A stretch of 64,000 bases of DNA from Streptomyces scopuliridis RB72 (GTDB taxonomy: Bacteria; Actinomycetota; Actinomycetes; Streptomycetales; Streptomycetaceae). This document shows, in pieces, positions 44,780 through 54,144 of the stretch. Numbering within the stretch: the first letter of the stretch is position 1; the number at the start of each line of letters is the position of its first letter. The stretch is taken from contig NZ_JOEI01000026.1 of assembly GCF_000718095.1 (NCBI RefSeq), positions 23,511 through 87,510 on the forward strand. Direction: 5' to 3'. A program made the position numbers and the translations under genes. Below the pieces are notes generated by a model. The model was given only the letters and a program-made list of their open reading frames with translations, had not been told where the DNA came from and ran no database searches.

Positions 44780-45838
44780 TCAGAGCATGATGAGCAGACG
44801 CGTCTTCGGCTTGAGCTTTCTGTTCACCGAACGACTCTGCACGTATACCTCCAACTTGGGATTACGTCCCGCCTTCACGGAGACGGTCCCCTGGATACCC
44901 GTGCCGAACAGAAGACTGCGCGCCGCGTCCCCCGTGTATGCGCGGTCAGTGTCCTTCTCGACCACGATGACTTCCTTGTCGGGCTGAACCTGAACCCGGG
45001 TGCCCAGCTGGTAGTAACACGAACCGCGTTCATACGTCACGCCCGGATGCGAATCAACGAAGGATCGAATCTCGACCTCCGTGTCGACCTTCAGGAGTCG
45101 ATACTTGTCGGCCGGGACCGGTTCGAGGTTCGCCCGCACGTCGTCGACCGATATGTCCTGGCCGACCGCGAACAGGTTCTTCGTGCCGCGCACGCCCTGC
45201 TCGCGGCCACGGAGGAAGCTGGTGGCGGCAGCGCGCACGGTACCGATCGCCTCCTCGACACCCTCCTGGGAATCCGCATCCCAGATGGCGATGTTTCCGG
45301 CCGGGAAGCCGTAGTTCTGGGCGGTTCGCTTCGCCAGGGAGTTCGGAACAAGGATCGCGGAAGTCCAGTGGCCCGGAAGCGCACCCATCTTCGCCGCGAT
45401 CTTGTCGAGCCAGGGGCCGAGGATGGCTATGTCACCGTCGTGCCGCCTGTCGCCGCCGGAGGCGTTCTCCTCGCCGTCCGTCACCACGATCTGGAGGAAG
45501 CTGTGCTCGCCGTACGCCTCCCAGATGTGGCCCAAGTCGTCCAGGGACTTCAGAGAGGCCTCGATGAGGGCCGTAGCGCCATTGTTGACCTTGTACAGAC
45601 CCCGCATGGAAGGCAGATGCTTCACGTCCATGTCCCAGACCAGGTTCTCCACCCTGTGGTCGAAGGAGTAGAGGCTGATCCGGGTCTCATGACCGAGGCT
45701 GTCTGACTCGGCCTTCAAGCCCGCCACGAACTCGTCTACGACGCGGATGAGTTGACTCTGGTGCTGATGCATGGAACCCGAACAGTCCACTACCAGCGCG
45801 ACGTGATTCACCTTGTGCCGGATCTTGTTGGCGGACAT
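44780..45838 (-). CDS. von Willebrand factor type A domain protein
   Basis: A 352-aa cytoplasmic VWA protein. The metal-ion-dependent adhesion site is complete: VDCSGSM (residues 17-23, DxSxS), NNGATAL (Thr) and VTDGEEN (Asp). The VWA domain covers about residues 10-215; the C-terminal 135 residues hold a poorly characterised beta-rich region ending in KLKPKTRLLIML. AAGGAG precedes the ATG at 45838. It stands alone, with no MoxR ATPase, Ter or kinase gene beside it. Function unknown; stress or phage-linked roles are possible. Confidence 0.85.
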   Translation of the reverse strand: MSANKIRHKVNHVALVVDCSGSMHQHQSQLIRVVDEFVAGLKAESDSLGHETRISLYSFDHRVENLVWDMDVKHLPSMRGLYKVNNGATALIEASLKSLDDLGHIWEAYGEHSFLQIVVTDGEENASGGDRRHDGDIAILGPWLDKIAAKMGALPGHWTSAILVPNSLAKRTAQNYGFPAGNIAIWDADSQEGVEEAIGTVRAAATSFLRGREQGVRGTKNLFAVGQDISVDDVRANLEPVPADKYRLLKVDTEVEIRSFVDSHPGVTYERGSCYYQLGTRVQVQPDKEVIVVEKDTDRAYTGDAARSLLFGTGIQGTVSVKAGRNPKLEVYVQSRSVNRKLKPKTRLLIML

Positions 45839-46029
45839 GATTCTGCTCCTTCTCACAGGCTCCCCGAGTGATGTCTCCACACTATGGGGAGGCACTGACA
45901 ACGGAGCTTGACGGACGATCACCCACCTGCCCCGTGGCAGACCCCGGGCGGGAGGCAGCGGTGAGAGTCGGACGCCCGTGTTCCCTCCCGCCTGAGGCGG
46001 ACCCGAAACACGTTGGCCGGCCGCCGCCG

Positions 46030-46190
46030 AGCTGCAACAATGCCCCTGTTTCCGCTCTCGGGGCACACGTCGAGCGTCGGCGTTCCGGCTGGGGCCTGGC
46101 GGTCGGTGAGGAACAGCGGGTCGCGGGTGCGGCGGGCAATCAGGCGGGGCAGGAGCTGGGCGGTGCCGGCGGCAGACCAGGCACGGACCG
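46030..46190 (-). mobile_element. Tyrosine integrase fragment
   Basis: The minus strand reads SAAGTAQLLPRLIARRTRDP then LFLTDRQAPAGTPTLDVCPE, a segment from the catalytic domain of actinobacterial tyrosine recombinases, just before the LSYRRA motif. No active-site residues remain. Confidence 0.6.
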
Positions 46191-46225
46191 TGATCGCGCG
46201 TGTATGCGGGCGGAGCCGCCGCAGA

Positions 46226-46525
46226 TCACGTTGTGCGTATCGGTCCAGCCTGGTGGATTCCGCTGAGCAGAGCTTCGGCGTGTTTACGGAACGCGGTGAC
46301 CAGACGGCTGCGGTCGCCGGTGCGAGTGGCGAGTACGACCTGGCTGGGTTCGACCCCATCCAACGGGATGGTGGTGAGGCTGGGATGCAGGCCGGTCGCG
46401 TAGTCGAGGGGCGTCCCGATGGCCACGGCCCGCCCGGCGGCGATGAGTTCGTGTTTGTCCTCAAGGGATTCGACCAGGCGGCCGTCGGGCGCGGGCCGCC
46501 CGTCGGGCCGGGGATCGAGCCACCA
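46226..46525 (-). pseudogene. LysR regulator C-terminal fragment
   Basis: The minus strand encodes the end of a LysR effector domain: DGRLVESLEDKHELIAAGRA, VAIGTPLDYATGLHPSLTTI, LDGVEPSQVVLATRTGD and SRLVTAFRKHAEALL. The DNA-binding half is replaced by a Tn3 transposase fragment in the same open frame, giving a chimeric 194-aa ORF. No function expected. Confidence 0.7.
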
Positions 46526-46870
46526 GATCGAGGTGTTCACCTCGCTGCGGATCTTCGGGGCCATCGCGTCGAAGGTGGAGAACGCCGACGGCTCCAGCCT
46601 GGCCTCCGCGACCTTCTCCAGCGCGATGTTGAGCAGGTCGGCCGGGCGGTTCTTCGCCGCGGCCTCCTTGCGGATCGACTCCTCGGCGATCCGGCGGGCC
46701 CGAGCCTGGTTGTACGTCGCGCCCACCCGGCGGCGCACCTCCGTACGCTGCCGCTCGGCGGTCCGGCCCGTCGCCCACAAGGACGTGGTGCCCTCCCAGA
46801 TGCAGCTCATGCGCGGTGATCAGCCGCTTGAACCGGGGGTACGCGGTCCGCTCGATCGAGGTCAAGATCC
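46526..46870 (-). mobile_element. Tn3-family transposase fragments
   Basis: TSIERTAYPRFKRLITAHEL (46868-46808) is the conserved N-terminus of Tn3-type transposases (DUF4158). After an internal deletion and frame change, EVRRRVGATYNQARARRIAE, DLLNIALEKVAEARLEPSAF and FDAMAPKIRSEVNTSI follow. The catalytic DDE domain is missing; the frame runs into the LysR fragment. Confidence 0.75.
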
Positions 46871-47060
46871 CCACCCGACGACAGTCCGTCTTCGTGCATG
46901 AATCACTCCAGTCGTGCTGGCCGGAATTCGACGTCACGCCCGGTCGCGCATGACAACACGACAACGACCGTAAGAACAATCAGCGCGAACCGCCCGGCGC
47001 CCGCGCGGGGAATTGAGCGGCGGAGTCGCAACGTGGTCATGGTCGCCGGCTCGGCCGCTG

Positions 47061-49793
47061 TCAGCCCTCCACAGCCCCGTCGGAGTCTTGGGGGAGACCC
47101 ATGGTGAGACCGATGGTGAGAACCTTCCGCAGTTCGCTCCGACCCGTCACACCGGTCTTGCGGTAGACCCGGTAGAGGTGGTTGTCAACGGTACGGACCG
47201 TGATACCGAGTTGCCGCGCGATGTACCGACTGCTCTGTCCTGCGGCGGCAAGGCGTGCGATGTCGCGCTCGCGGTCGGTCAGTTCGGGAGTCCAACAGGC
47301 GAGAACGGCGGGGGTCATGACGCCCTCGCAGTGTCGCGCGAGTTGATGGCAGCGGTCGGCGGCCTGTTGGGCGTGCGCCGTGTTTCCGTTGCGTGACCAC
47401 AGGCGCGCCGCGTGTGCGGCGGCCTCGGCGGCGTGCAGGTGCATGCCGGTGGTGTCGAACGCGGCAGAGACCTCCTCCATGGCGGACGCGTCGCGGGCGG
47501 CGACAGCGCCGGCGTGTTCGGCGTAGATCCTGATGTGCGGGGTGTCGGACGCGGTGGCGAGTTCGACGAGTCGGCCGGAGACGGCCGCGGACTGGCCGAG
47601 GCGTACGGGCATGTGCAGCAACTCCGCCTCCCAGAGCAGGGCCTGCTGGTGCCGGGCGTCCTCGGCCACGCGTAACGCCTGCCGCGCGGCGTCGCGGACG
47701 CGGCCCTGAGCGGCCAGGATCCACGGTTGGGCCATCTGAAAGGCCAGGATATGGAGGATACGGTAGGACTCCACACGGGCCAGATGCGCCTGGTCGAGCA
47801 GTGTCTGCGCCCTGGCGGCGTTGCCGGCCATTGCCTCGATGGTGGCCCATTCGCCGAGCAGCAGCGCCTGCTGGCCCCAGGTGGCGTCGTCACGCAGTGT
47901 GGAGGCCGCTTCCCGCATGTGCCGCTGGGCCGAGCGCAGTCGTCCCCGGCGGGCGGCGATCCTGCCGAGGTAGAACTGCCAGGCGCCCTGGCCGCCCACC
48001 CACTTGGAGTCCTGTGCCTGCTGGTACTGGGCGACGGCGGTCGCTTCGGCTTCCCTCAGCCGTCCCGAGAAAGCCTGGGCGTTGGACAGCCAGCTCAGCA
48101 GGCCGGCGCGCAGCATGGGTATGTCGTCCTCGCCCGACAGGATCGGCAGTGCCGATTCGATCAGCCGCAACGCGGCCCCTGTCCGACCGTGGCAGAAATG
48201 TTCAACGCACTCGGCGTAGCGCATCCTGACCGTCGTCCGTGGCCCCGGCGATGCGCACTGCCGGGCGCGGGTGACGGCCTGTGTGTACGCCGGCCAGTCG
48301 GCCTGTGTCGCGAACAGGACGGCCTGCAGCGCGGCCAGTTCCGCACGCGCGGCCGCGTCGGTCATTGTCTGTTCGGTACGGCGCAGCAACTCCAGCGCGT
48401 CTGCGGGCCGGTCGAGGGACAGGTACATGTTGGCGGCCCGCAGTTGCACCGACTGCAACTGATCGCGCTCGGGCGTGATCGTCTGCGGCAGGCCGCCGTG
48501 GACCTGCTCCGCCCGCACCCCGTGCCCGGTGTAGCCGAGTGCGACGGCCAGCGCTCGCCGGGCCGGGTCACCGCCACCGGCATCGCAGGCCGCTTGGGCC
48601 AACCGTGCCGCCAGGGTGAAGTCCATTGTGAGAATGGCATGGTCGGCCGCGGACAGCAGGAACCGTGGATCGCTGAGATCGCCGGCTTCCAGACGCCAGC
48701 CGCCGACCCGCGCCAGGTCGTCGCGCCGGCGCATGCCCGTCCGCTGGACCGCCGTGGCCAGATCCCGGCAGTACCGCCGCCGCCGGTGAGGGGGCGTCCG
48801 CCGGCGCAGCACCTCGCCGTAGAGGGGATGAGCCAGCCGGATCTGTGTGCGCCGGCCGTTCTCCTCGCTGACGATGAGGTCGCGGCGGTCGAGTTCGTCC
48901 ATGACGGCGGCGCTGCTGAGGCGTTCGAGGACCGTCACACCGAGGGGTTCCCCCAGCGCCAGTAGTTCCGCGGCGCACTGCACCGGCCAGGAGAGCTGCC
49001 CGATGCGCCGGCTGACCAGATCAATCAACTGCGTACTGAGCTGGAACGGTCCCTGCCAGCGCCACACCTCCGCGACGGCCGTCAGCCTCCCGGAGGCGAG
49101 TCCCGCGTCGACGAGCTGCTGCAACCAGAGCACATTGCCGCCGCTGCACTGCCACAGCCGGCGCGCGGTCGCGGTCTGCACCTGCCCGCCCAGCGTCCGT
49201 TCCAGCAAGCGGCTGACGGAATCCGGACCCAGGGGCGGCAGGTCGATCCGGCCGGCGTAGTTCCCGCGTACCAGTGCCTCGATCGCGTCCGGCATCGGCA
49301 CACCGGAGCGTGCGGTGAGAACTATCCGTGTGCCGCCGCGTACGGCCAGATGCAACAGCAGGGCGGCCGAGCCGTCGTCGAGCAGATGCACATCGTCGAC
49401 GAACAGGGTCCGCTGTCCGTCACGTACATCGGTGAGCAGCGCGTCGGCGAGGAGCCGCAGCAGATTGGGACGTCCGTCGGCGGCTGGCAACGTCGCCGGT
49501 AACAGGTGTGCCAGAGCGCCGAAAGGGATCGGCGCGACGCTCTCGGTGGCCGATGCCACCAGCACTCGCTCCGGTAACTCGACGGTCCTGGAGAGCAGTT
49601 CGCGGGCGAGCCGTGTCTTGCCGACGCCGGCAGGACCCGTGATCAGCAGGGCGGGCCGGGCCGATTGCCCCATCAGCGACGTCAGCTCGCTCAATGTTCC
49701 GTCCCGGCCGATGAGCGGCCAGGAGCGAGGAGACAGTTGGGTCCCGCGTTCAGAAGGTCCCGGCGACCCCGGACGTTGCTTCTGGTCCTCCAT
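47061..49793 (-). CDS. LAL-type LuxR-family regulator
   Basis: A 910-aa large ATP-binding LuxR regulator of normal size. Walker A is GPAGVGKT (residues 53-60), Walker B is TLFVDDVH, then a STAND-type module and a long helical TPR-like middle region. The C-terminal LuxR HTH is ELTDRERDIARLAAAGQSS and IARQLGITVRTVDNHLYRVY (about 840-900). Such proteins activate antibiotic or catabolic clusters. The ATG at 49793 lies 395 bp from a divergent secreted-protein gene, with an inverted repeat TGAGTA-N6-TACTCA at 49854. No biosynthetic cluster is visible nearby, so the target is unknown. Confidence 0.93.
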   Translation of the reverse strand: MEDQKQRPGSPGPSERGTQLSPRSWPLIGRDGTLSELTSLMGQSARPALLITGPAGVGKTRLARELLSRTVELPERVLVASATESVAPIPFGALAHLLPATLPAADGRPNLLRLLADALLTDVRDGQRTLFVDDVHLLDDGSAALLLHLAVRGGTRIVLTARSGVPMPDAIEALVRGNYAGRIDLPPLGPDSVSRLLERTLGGQVQTATARRLWQCSGGNVLWLQQLVDAGLASGRLTAVAEVWRWQGPFQLSTQLIDLVSRRIGQLSWPVQCAAELLALGEPLGVTVLERLSSAAVMDELDRRDLIVSEENGRRTQIRLAHPLYGEVLRRRTPPHRRRRYCRDLATAVQRTGMRRRDDLARVGGWRLEAGDLSDPRFLLSAADHAILTMDFTLAARLAQAACDAGGGDPARRALAVALGYTGHGVRAEQVHGGLPQTITPERDQLQSVQLRAANMYLSLDRPADALELLRRTEQTMTDAAARAELAALQAVLFATQADWPAYTQAVTRARQCASPGPRTTVRMRYAECVEHFCHGRTGAALRLIESALPILSGEDDIPMLRAGLLSWLSNAQAFSGRLREAEATAVAQYQQAQDSKWVGGQGAWQFYLGRIAARRGRLRSAQRHMREAASTLRDDATWGQQALLLGEWATIEAMAGNAARAQTLLDQAHLARVESYRILHILAFQMAQPWILAAQGRVRDAARQALRVAEDARHQQALLWEAELLHMPVRLGQSAAVSGRLVELATASDTPHIRIYAEHAGAVAARDASAMEEVSAAFDTTGMHLHAAEAAAHAARLWSRNGNTAHAQQAADRCHQLARHCEGVMTPAVLACWTPELTDRERDIARLAAAGQSSRYIARQLGITVRTVDNHLYRVYRKTGVTGRSELRKVLTIGLTMGLPQDSDGAVEG

Positions 49794-49853
49794 CGGAAGC
49801 CCCTCCGCGCCGATCAGTCCCGCTCACCGGGTCCGCTGCCAATTCCTCAGGGC

Positions 49854-49871
49854 TGAGTATCACACTACTCA
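49854..49871. promoter_or_regulatory. Inverted repeat upstream of the LuxR gene
   Basis: TGAGTA-TCACAC-TACTCA, a perfect 6-6-6 inverted repeat, 61 bp upstream of the LAL-LuxR start. The size is consistent with a LuxR-type dimer site; autoregulation or control of the divergent secreted-protein gene is possible. Inferred only. Confidence 0.4.
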
Positions 49872-50188
49872 CGACATGACAGTGCCCCAAAGGTAGGTTT
49901 CACAGTGCCCGCGTACGACGCACGGAAATGATTCCTGGGGACAGCTGCCGGATGTGGCATTCCAGCAGTGCTCCCACACCCGATCAAGGGCGAAAGCGCC
50001 GGAGTGATCCACGGCTGTGAATCGCCCTTCGCTGAATTGCGGAACCTGATCGAGCCTCTGAGGCCGACCGGCGCCGAGCAGGATCCGCCGCAGCGAGTTA
50101 CCACCATTCGCAATGGCTTGTGCGCTGCTTCTGAGGCTCTGCGGCCGGTTCCGGCCGGCCGCGTCGACGAACTGACCGAGGAGGACAC

Positions 50189-50923
50189 ATGCATGGCAGA
50201 AAAAGCGTCGCGGAGGAAGCCGGCCCCGGCTCCTTGCGGCGCGTACTGGCAGGACTGATCGCGGCGGTGGCGCTGCTGACAGGCCTGGCGGCGACGGGCT
50301 CACCGGCCATGGCGGCCGACCTGCCGTACGGGCCGTACACCTGCGCGACGGGCTTCGTGTGGCGGGAGGCGGTCCCGGCCGACCTGGTCTGTGTGACACC
50401 GCAGGTCCGCTCCCAGACCACGACCGAGAACTCATTGGGCCCCTCACGGCGGGAGCCGAACGGCGGCATCTACGGGCCGGACACCTGCAAGCAGGGCTAT
50501 GTCTGGCGCGAAACGCGGCCCTCGGACCATGTCTGCGTGCCGCCGGCCGGCCGTGACCAGGCGCGCAGCGACAACTCCAACGCTCCCTGGCGGCTGGCCG
50601 ACCCGGGTGCCACACCGCGCGGCGGGGTGTCTCTCTACACCTCGCTCGACGGCACGGGCGGGTACCTGTACGCCACTGGCAGCGGGCTCTCGCCCAACGG
50701 CGTGGTGCGGTTCTACGCGGTCGGGATCAACACGGTCGCGCCGTACTCGCTGGGTTATCCGCTGACGGCCCGCGCTGACGGCACCCTGCCGGGGTGGCAG
50801 TACATCGGGTACGCCGGCTGCCGAAGCGGACAGACGCAGCCGGCCACCATCGTGGTCCTCGACCAGAGTTCCGGCCTGGTCACCACCGCCGGCACCACGG
50901 AGGCGTTCCGACACTGCGGCTGA
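50189..50923 (+). CDS. Secreted protein with duplicated Cys-containing motif
   Basis: A 244-aa exported protein. Signal peptide: basic start, hydrophobic core LIAAVALLTGLAATG and cleavage near SPAMAAD (about residue 44). Two copies of a roughly 38-residue motif follow: YGPYTCATGFVWREAVPADL...VC and YGPDTCKQGYVWRETRPSDH...VC, each with a Cys pair. This motif recurs in actinobacterial secreted proteins of unknown role. The C-terminal 100 residues form a beta-rich domain with a further Cys pair. GAGGAGG precedes the ATG, and a GC stem-loop in the leader (50142-50163) may affect translation. Confidence 0.85.
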   Translation: MHGRKSVAEEAGPGSLRRVLAGLIAAVALLTGLAATGSPAMAADLPYGPYTCATGFVWREAVPADLVCVTPQVRSQTTTENSLGPSRREPNGGIYGPDTCKQGYVWRETRPSDHVCVPPAGRDQARSDNSNAPWRLADPGATPRGGVSLYTSLDGTGGYLYATGSGLSPNGVVRFYAVGINTVAPYSLGYPLTARADGTLPGWQYIGYAGCRSGQTQPATIVVLDQSSGLVTTAGTTEAFRHCG

Positions 50924-50960
50924 CACTGCGGCAGGCGCGACAGATCGCGCGCCGTGCGTG

Positions 50961-50996
50961 GACGGGCACGGCACCTTGGACGGTGCCGTGCCCGTC
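50961..50996 (+). terminator. Hairpin terminator after secreted protein
   Basis: A perfect 15-bp stem GACGGGCACGGCACC (50961-50975) pairing with 50982-50996 around TTGGAC, 37 nt after the stop at 50923. Confidence 0.85.
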
Positions 50997-51720
50997 CTCG
51001 GCCTGTTTCCGCCCGCGCGGGGCCACATGTGTTTCCGCACGGGTTCGACCTGAGGGCCGTCAGCCCGGAAGCGTTCTGCCGATGCGCTGGGCGGGTGGAG
51101 AAGGCGGGCGGTCGCGAAGGGCCGTGTCAACCCGCGGCGGCCGGTGCCGGTCACCCGCCCCGTCACCCCTGCGGTACGCGGCGTGGCCGAAACCGCCGCC
51201 CAACTGCACCGCCTGCACGACGCCGCCTCGGAGCTGCGTGCCGAGCCGGGACCCTGTTTCGCCCGGCCGTCTACGCCGTGGTCGTCACGCCCGGCCGCGT
51301 GACGGCGTCGGTTCCCGCCGCTTCCGCGGCTCCCGGCGCTTCCGATTCTCCGGAGGAGGCCGACCGCCCGGACGCGAAGGCGGTTCAGGGAAAAAGTTGG
51401 TGCAACACCACGAACACTGGCCCAGTCTGCGACCACGTCCGCCGTAGCAGCCGCCCGATCATCAATCACCCAAGGGCCGGATCACATCGCTGCCGCCCGA
51501 CCCGGTCCGGTGCCCGCTGATCGCGCCGACGGTCCACTGGACCTGGTCCCTGGTTCCGGGTCCCTGGTCTGGCGTCGCGGCGAAGCCCGAGCCGCGGTCC
51601 TGGCTGCCTGACGGCGACCCGTACAAGCAGTGGCGTTCCCCGCGTCAGCGGCTGCCCGGACGTTCACGTCAGAGTGCGCGGCCGACTCCAGGCTTCCGTT
51701 CCGGCAGGCAGCCAAAGGCC
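50997..51720. other. Gene-poor stretch
   Basis: No convincing gene. Around 51180-51240 one plus frame reads AETAAQLHRLHDAASELRAE, a coiled-coil-like piece that might be a gene fragment but has no identifiable partner. Long open frames here are GC-rich shadow frames without ribosome sites. Confidence 0.4.
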
Positions 51721-51807
51721 ATGACACCTACCGTGGAAAGGAGGAAGGGGCGACTGCGGCGGCCAGGACCGGCATGCGCGCCCGAGATCACAACGCCGAG
51801 GAGCGCC

Positions 51808-52218
51808 ATGTCGCGCGACAGCAACCTCGCCATCCTGGAAAAGCTCGGATCGGCGGTCAACAGCAATCATCTCAGCGAGCTGGACGACTATTTCGCGCCC
51901 GACTCGGTGGATCACGACCCAGCCCCCGGACAGGTCCCGGGGCCCGAGGGATATGAAGAGATGTTCGCCACGATGAGGCGGGCCTTCCCGGATTTGCACA
52001 TCGAGGTCGAGCACGTCGTCGCCACCGACGACGAAGTCGCATTCGCGTACACCATCACAGGTACGCATCGCGGTGAGTTGTGGGGGCACAGTGCGACGGG
52101 AAAGACGGTGAGCTACCGAGGCATGCAGATCAGCCGGTTCGCCGACGGGAAACTCGTTGAGCGATGGGGCAGCAGCGACGAGCTCGGCATGCTGCGTCAG
52201 CTTGGTCTCACGACGTGA
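51808..52218 (+). CDS. SnoaL-like ester cyclase family protein
   Basis: A 136-aa SnoaL/NTF2-fold protein. Family marks include EKLGSAVNSNHLSELDDYFA, DSVDHDPAPGQVPGPEGY (His-Asp of the pocket), ATMRRAFPDLHIEVEHVVA and HSATGKTVSYRGMQISRFAD. Members catalyse polyketide ring closure or act as hydrolases or isomerases, and many are of unknown function. GAGGAG is 4 nt from the ATG at 51808; the longer upstream frame is not needed. It stands alone, without polyketide genes. Confidence 0.88.
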   Translation: MSRDSNLAILEKLGSAVNSNHLSELDDYFAPDSVDHDPAPGQVPGPEGYEEMFATMRRAFPDLHIEVEHVVATDDEVAFAYTITGTHRGELWGHSATGKTVSYRGMQISRFADGKLVERWGSSDELGMLRQLGLTT

Positions 52219-52944
52219 TGGCCCCCTCCCCGGCCGCGCCGAAGAGCAAGTGACCCGTCAATGTCCAGGTCCGGCACGCGTCCTCGATCTCGTTGCGGCC
52301 GGAGCCCGACAAGGGCTGAGCCCCCAACCTGTATCGGAGGTGGGAAGGCTTCGCTGAGTTGTGCTGACGACCCTGGTCGAGCCGCTTGAAGCCCGTGTCA
52401 CGGAGGCGACCACCCGCAGCCGCGAGCGCGAGGGTTGAAAGGCCGGGTCGAACGCTGTCGGCCGGCACCGCGTCACCCCCCCCCGAGAATCGGCGCCACC
52501 GTTGACAACGCCTGGCGCGCGCCCGCTCCCGGCCCGTCGCACGCTGTTCGGCGCGGGCATCGCCGTCGCGTACATGAACGCCGCGGTCGAGGGCATCGAC
52601 GCACCGTACGGAGCGCTGGTCGATCTTGCACGCGACATCGACACCGTGCACGCCGACGCCTTTGACGCGGCGGACCGTATCCGTTCCTGTCGCATCTGAG
52701 TGAGGACTGTCCTCGGCCCGGTCCAATGCTGGGTCGCGCCGAGGAAGCCGAGGCAGAGACCCGCCGGGCGTTCGCGACTGGGCGGAACCGCCGCTGGTCC
52801 CGCGTGAACCCGACCGGCGTGGTCGCCGACGCGGTCGCCGTCACGACGAAGGCGACCGACGCCGCCCGGGAGCTCACCACGCGGTACCCGCTGACGGTAC
52901 GGCTGGTGCAGCTGCGCGAGCACTGCGCACCGCACGCCCGCCGT
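52219..52944. other. Degraded region without assignable gene
   Basis: Short plus-strand open frames include FGAGIAVAYMNAAVEGIDAP (52560-52620) and VAVTTKATDAARELTTRYPL (52840-52900), which have coding-like composition. They could be pieces of a regulator, but no family is recognised and no frame is continuous. It probably represents a decayed gene beside the IS5 fragment. Confidence 0.35.
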
Positions 52945-52949
52945 GGCCC

Positions 52950-53181
52950 TCCAGCCAGGCTGGGACCGGCAGCACGGCCCGGATGACCTGCCACTCCGCC
53001 TCCGTCATGTCGGATACGTAGCACGGGGTGCGGTCCGGCCGGTCTGCCGTGTTGCCGAACCTGCGCGCGAGGCAGTCACACGACAGAGACGGCGCGTTGG
53101 ACTCACGGACGTGAAAGACTGCGGCAACAGGGCTTCCTGGTGCTCGTCTTGGTTCGCACCCCCGAACTACCAAGAGGCCCT
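52950..53181 (-). mobile_element. IS5-family transposase N-terminal fragment
   Basis: The minus strand reads DRPDRTPCYVSDMTEAEWQV then IRAVLPVPAWLEGHGGR, the start of the same transposase type that is intact at 62910-63830. The outer edge CCCGAACTACCAAGAGGCCC (53164-53183) matches the outer edge of that intact copy (CCCGAGCTACCAGGAGGCCC) with two mismatches. Everything downstream of GGR is lost. Confidence 0.8.
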
Positions 53182-53280
53182 GCTGTCATGCGCCGGCCCT
53201 CGCGCGATCGCCCGATCAGGAATCCTGTTCGACCAGGCCAGCCCCGTGATCGATAAGCGGATGGCGTGTGAGACCAGAAG

Positions 53281-54060
53281 CGAATCGGACCAGGTCACCT
53301 GAGACGCGGACCAGATCACCGGAGACGGGACACGGGCAGGCGGCTGTCCTGTCTCATCGGACTTTGACCGGTCTCACTGAAGTTTGACGACCGTCCTGTT
53401 CGTCTCATCGAAGTTCGATCACCGTCAGGGGATGTCTTGTGGACCAGGCCACGTACCCTCGACTCCATGCCACGCCATCCGAAGAAGCCCCGCCGGCTGG
53501 TCGTCGACGGGCGGGCGTACCTGTGGACGCTCCGCCACAGCCACCGCGTGCTGGACAGCGGCCTATCCGCGGACTGCCGCGAGACGCTCACGCTGTACCC
53601 GCAGCCGGCCGGCGCCGGTGGCCCGCTGCGCATTGTCTTCGAGGAGGGCCCGGGCCGATACGTCCCGGGCGGGTTCCCCATGGGCTCCGGGGATGTGGGG
53701 TACGTCCGGGGCGGCTCTCTCAACCTGCACGAACCGGGCGCCGTCCGGGCCCTGCTCGATGCGGCGTCGGCCCGCGGGTGGCAGCCGGGGGAGCGGCGGG
53801 CGGCGGAGGTCGACGGCTGGCCCCTGCTGGAGGCGGCGGCCGCCACACGAGCCGGGAACGTTGGCTCCGCGGGCTCGTAGGGGGTAACTCCGACCTCCCC
53901 CCGGACCGGCCCACCACGTTGCGATCAAATGTCGGTGAGACTGGTCAAACTCCGTTGAGAGGGGACACCTGCGGGGTGAGCCCGAATAACTGACGTCTTT
54001 GTCCCGTCTCTGTCGATTCTGTCGATCTGGTCGCTGTCCCAAGTGATCTGGTCCGATTCG
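53281..54060. mobile_element. 780-bp element with long compound terminal inverted repeats
   Basis: Both ends start CGAATCGGACCAG reading inward (53281-53293 and the complement of 54048-54060), continuing with GACCAGATC and GAGACGGGACA sub-repeats. Deeper in, a 36-bp block at 53352-53387 matches the complement of 53925-53960 at 30 of 36 positions; it contains two TCTCAnCG...TTTGA units. A third such unit is at 53402-53418 on the left only. Multiple internal sub-repeats at both ends resemble IS21-type transposase-binding arrays. No transposase is inside, only the 137-aa gene. No clear target duplication is seen. Confidence 0.7.
53467..53880 (+). CDS. Hypothetical 137-aa protein inside the inverted-repeat element
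   Basis: Not a recognised domain. It has a basic start (MPRHPKKPRRLVVDGRAYLW), then a regular beta-rich middle (ETLTLYPQPAGAGGPLRIVF, YVPGGFPMGSGDVGY), then a helix (EPGAVRALLDAASARGWQPG) and an Ala-rich tail. The pattern resembles small Streptomyces hypothetical proteins of about this length. No ribosome site is near the ATG at 53467; a GTG at 53440 in the same frame is an alternative. It is the only gene between the compound inverted repeats. Confidence 0.65.
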   Translation: MPRHPKKPRRLVVDGRAYLWTLRHSHRVLDSGLSADCRETLTLYPQPAGAGGPLRIVFEEGPGRYVPGGFPMGSGDVGYVRGGSLNLHEPGAVRALLDAASARGWQPGERRAAEVDGWPLLEAAAATRAGNVGSAGS

Positions 54061-54144
54061 TTCGTCGTGTCAGATGATCTGGTTCGCCGCTAGCGCTCTG
54101 ACCGCATAGGTTCGCCGGGTGGGCCGTCGCGGCGGTTGGATGTG

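Noticed and set aside
50444..51469. Long minus-strand open frame of 341 codons
   Set aside because: It lies antisense to the secreted-protein gene and terminator, has Arg/Gly-rich shadow composition and no ribosome site.
53340..53420. Short spaced repeats resembling a CRISPR array
   Set aside because: Units are irregular in length and sequence, reappear inverted at 53925-53960, and form transposon-type ends; no cas genes.
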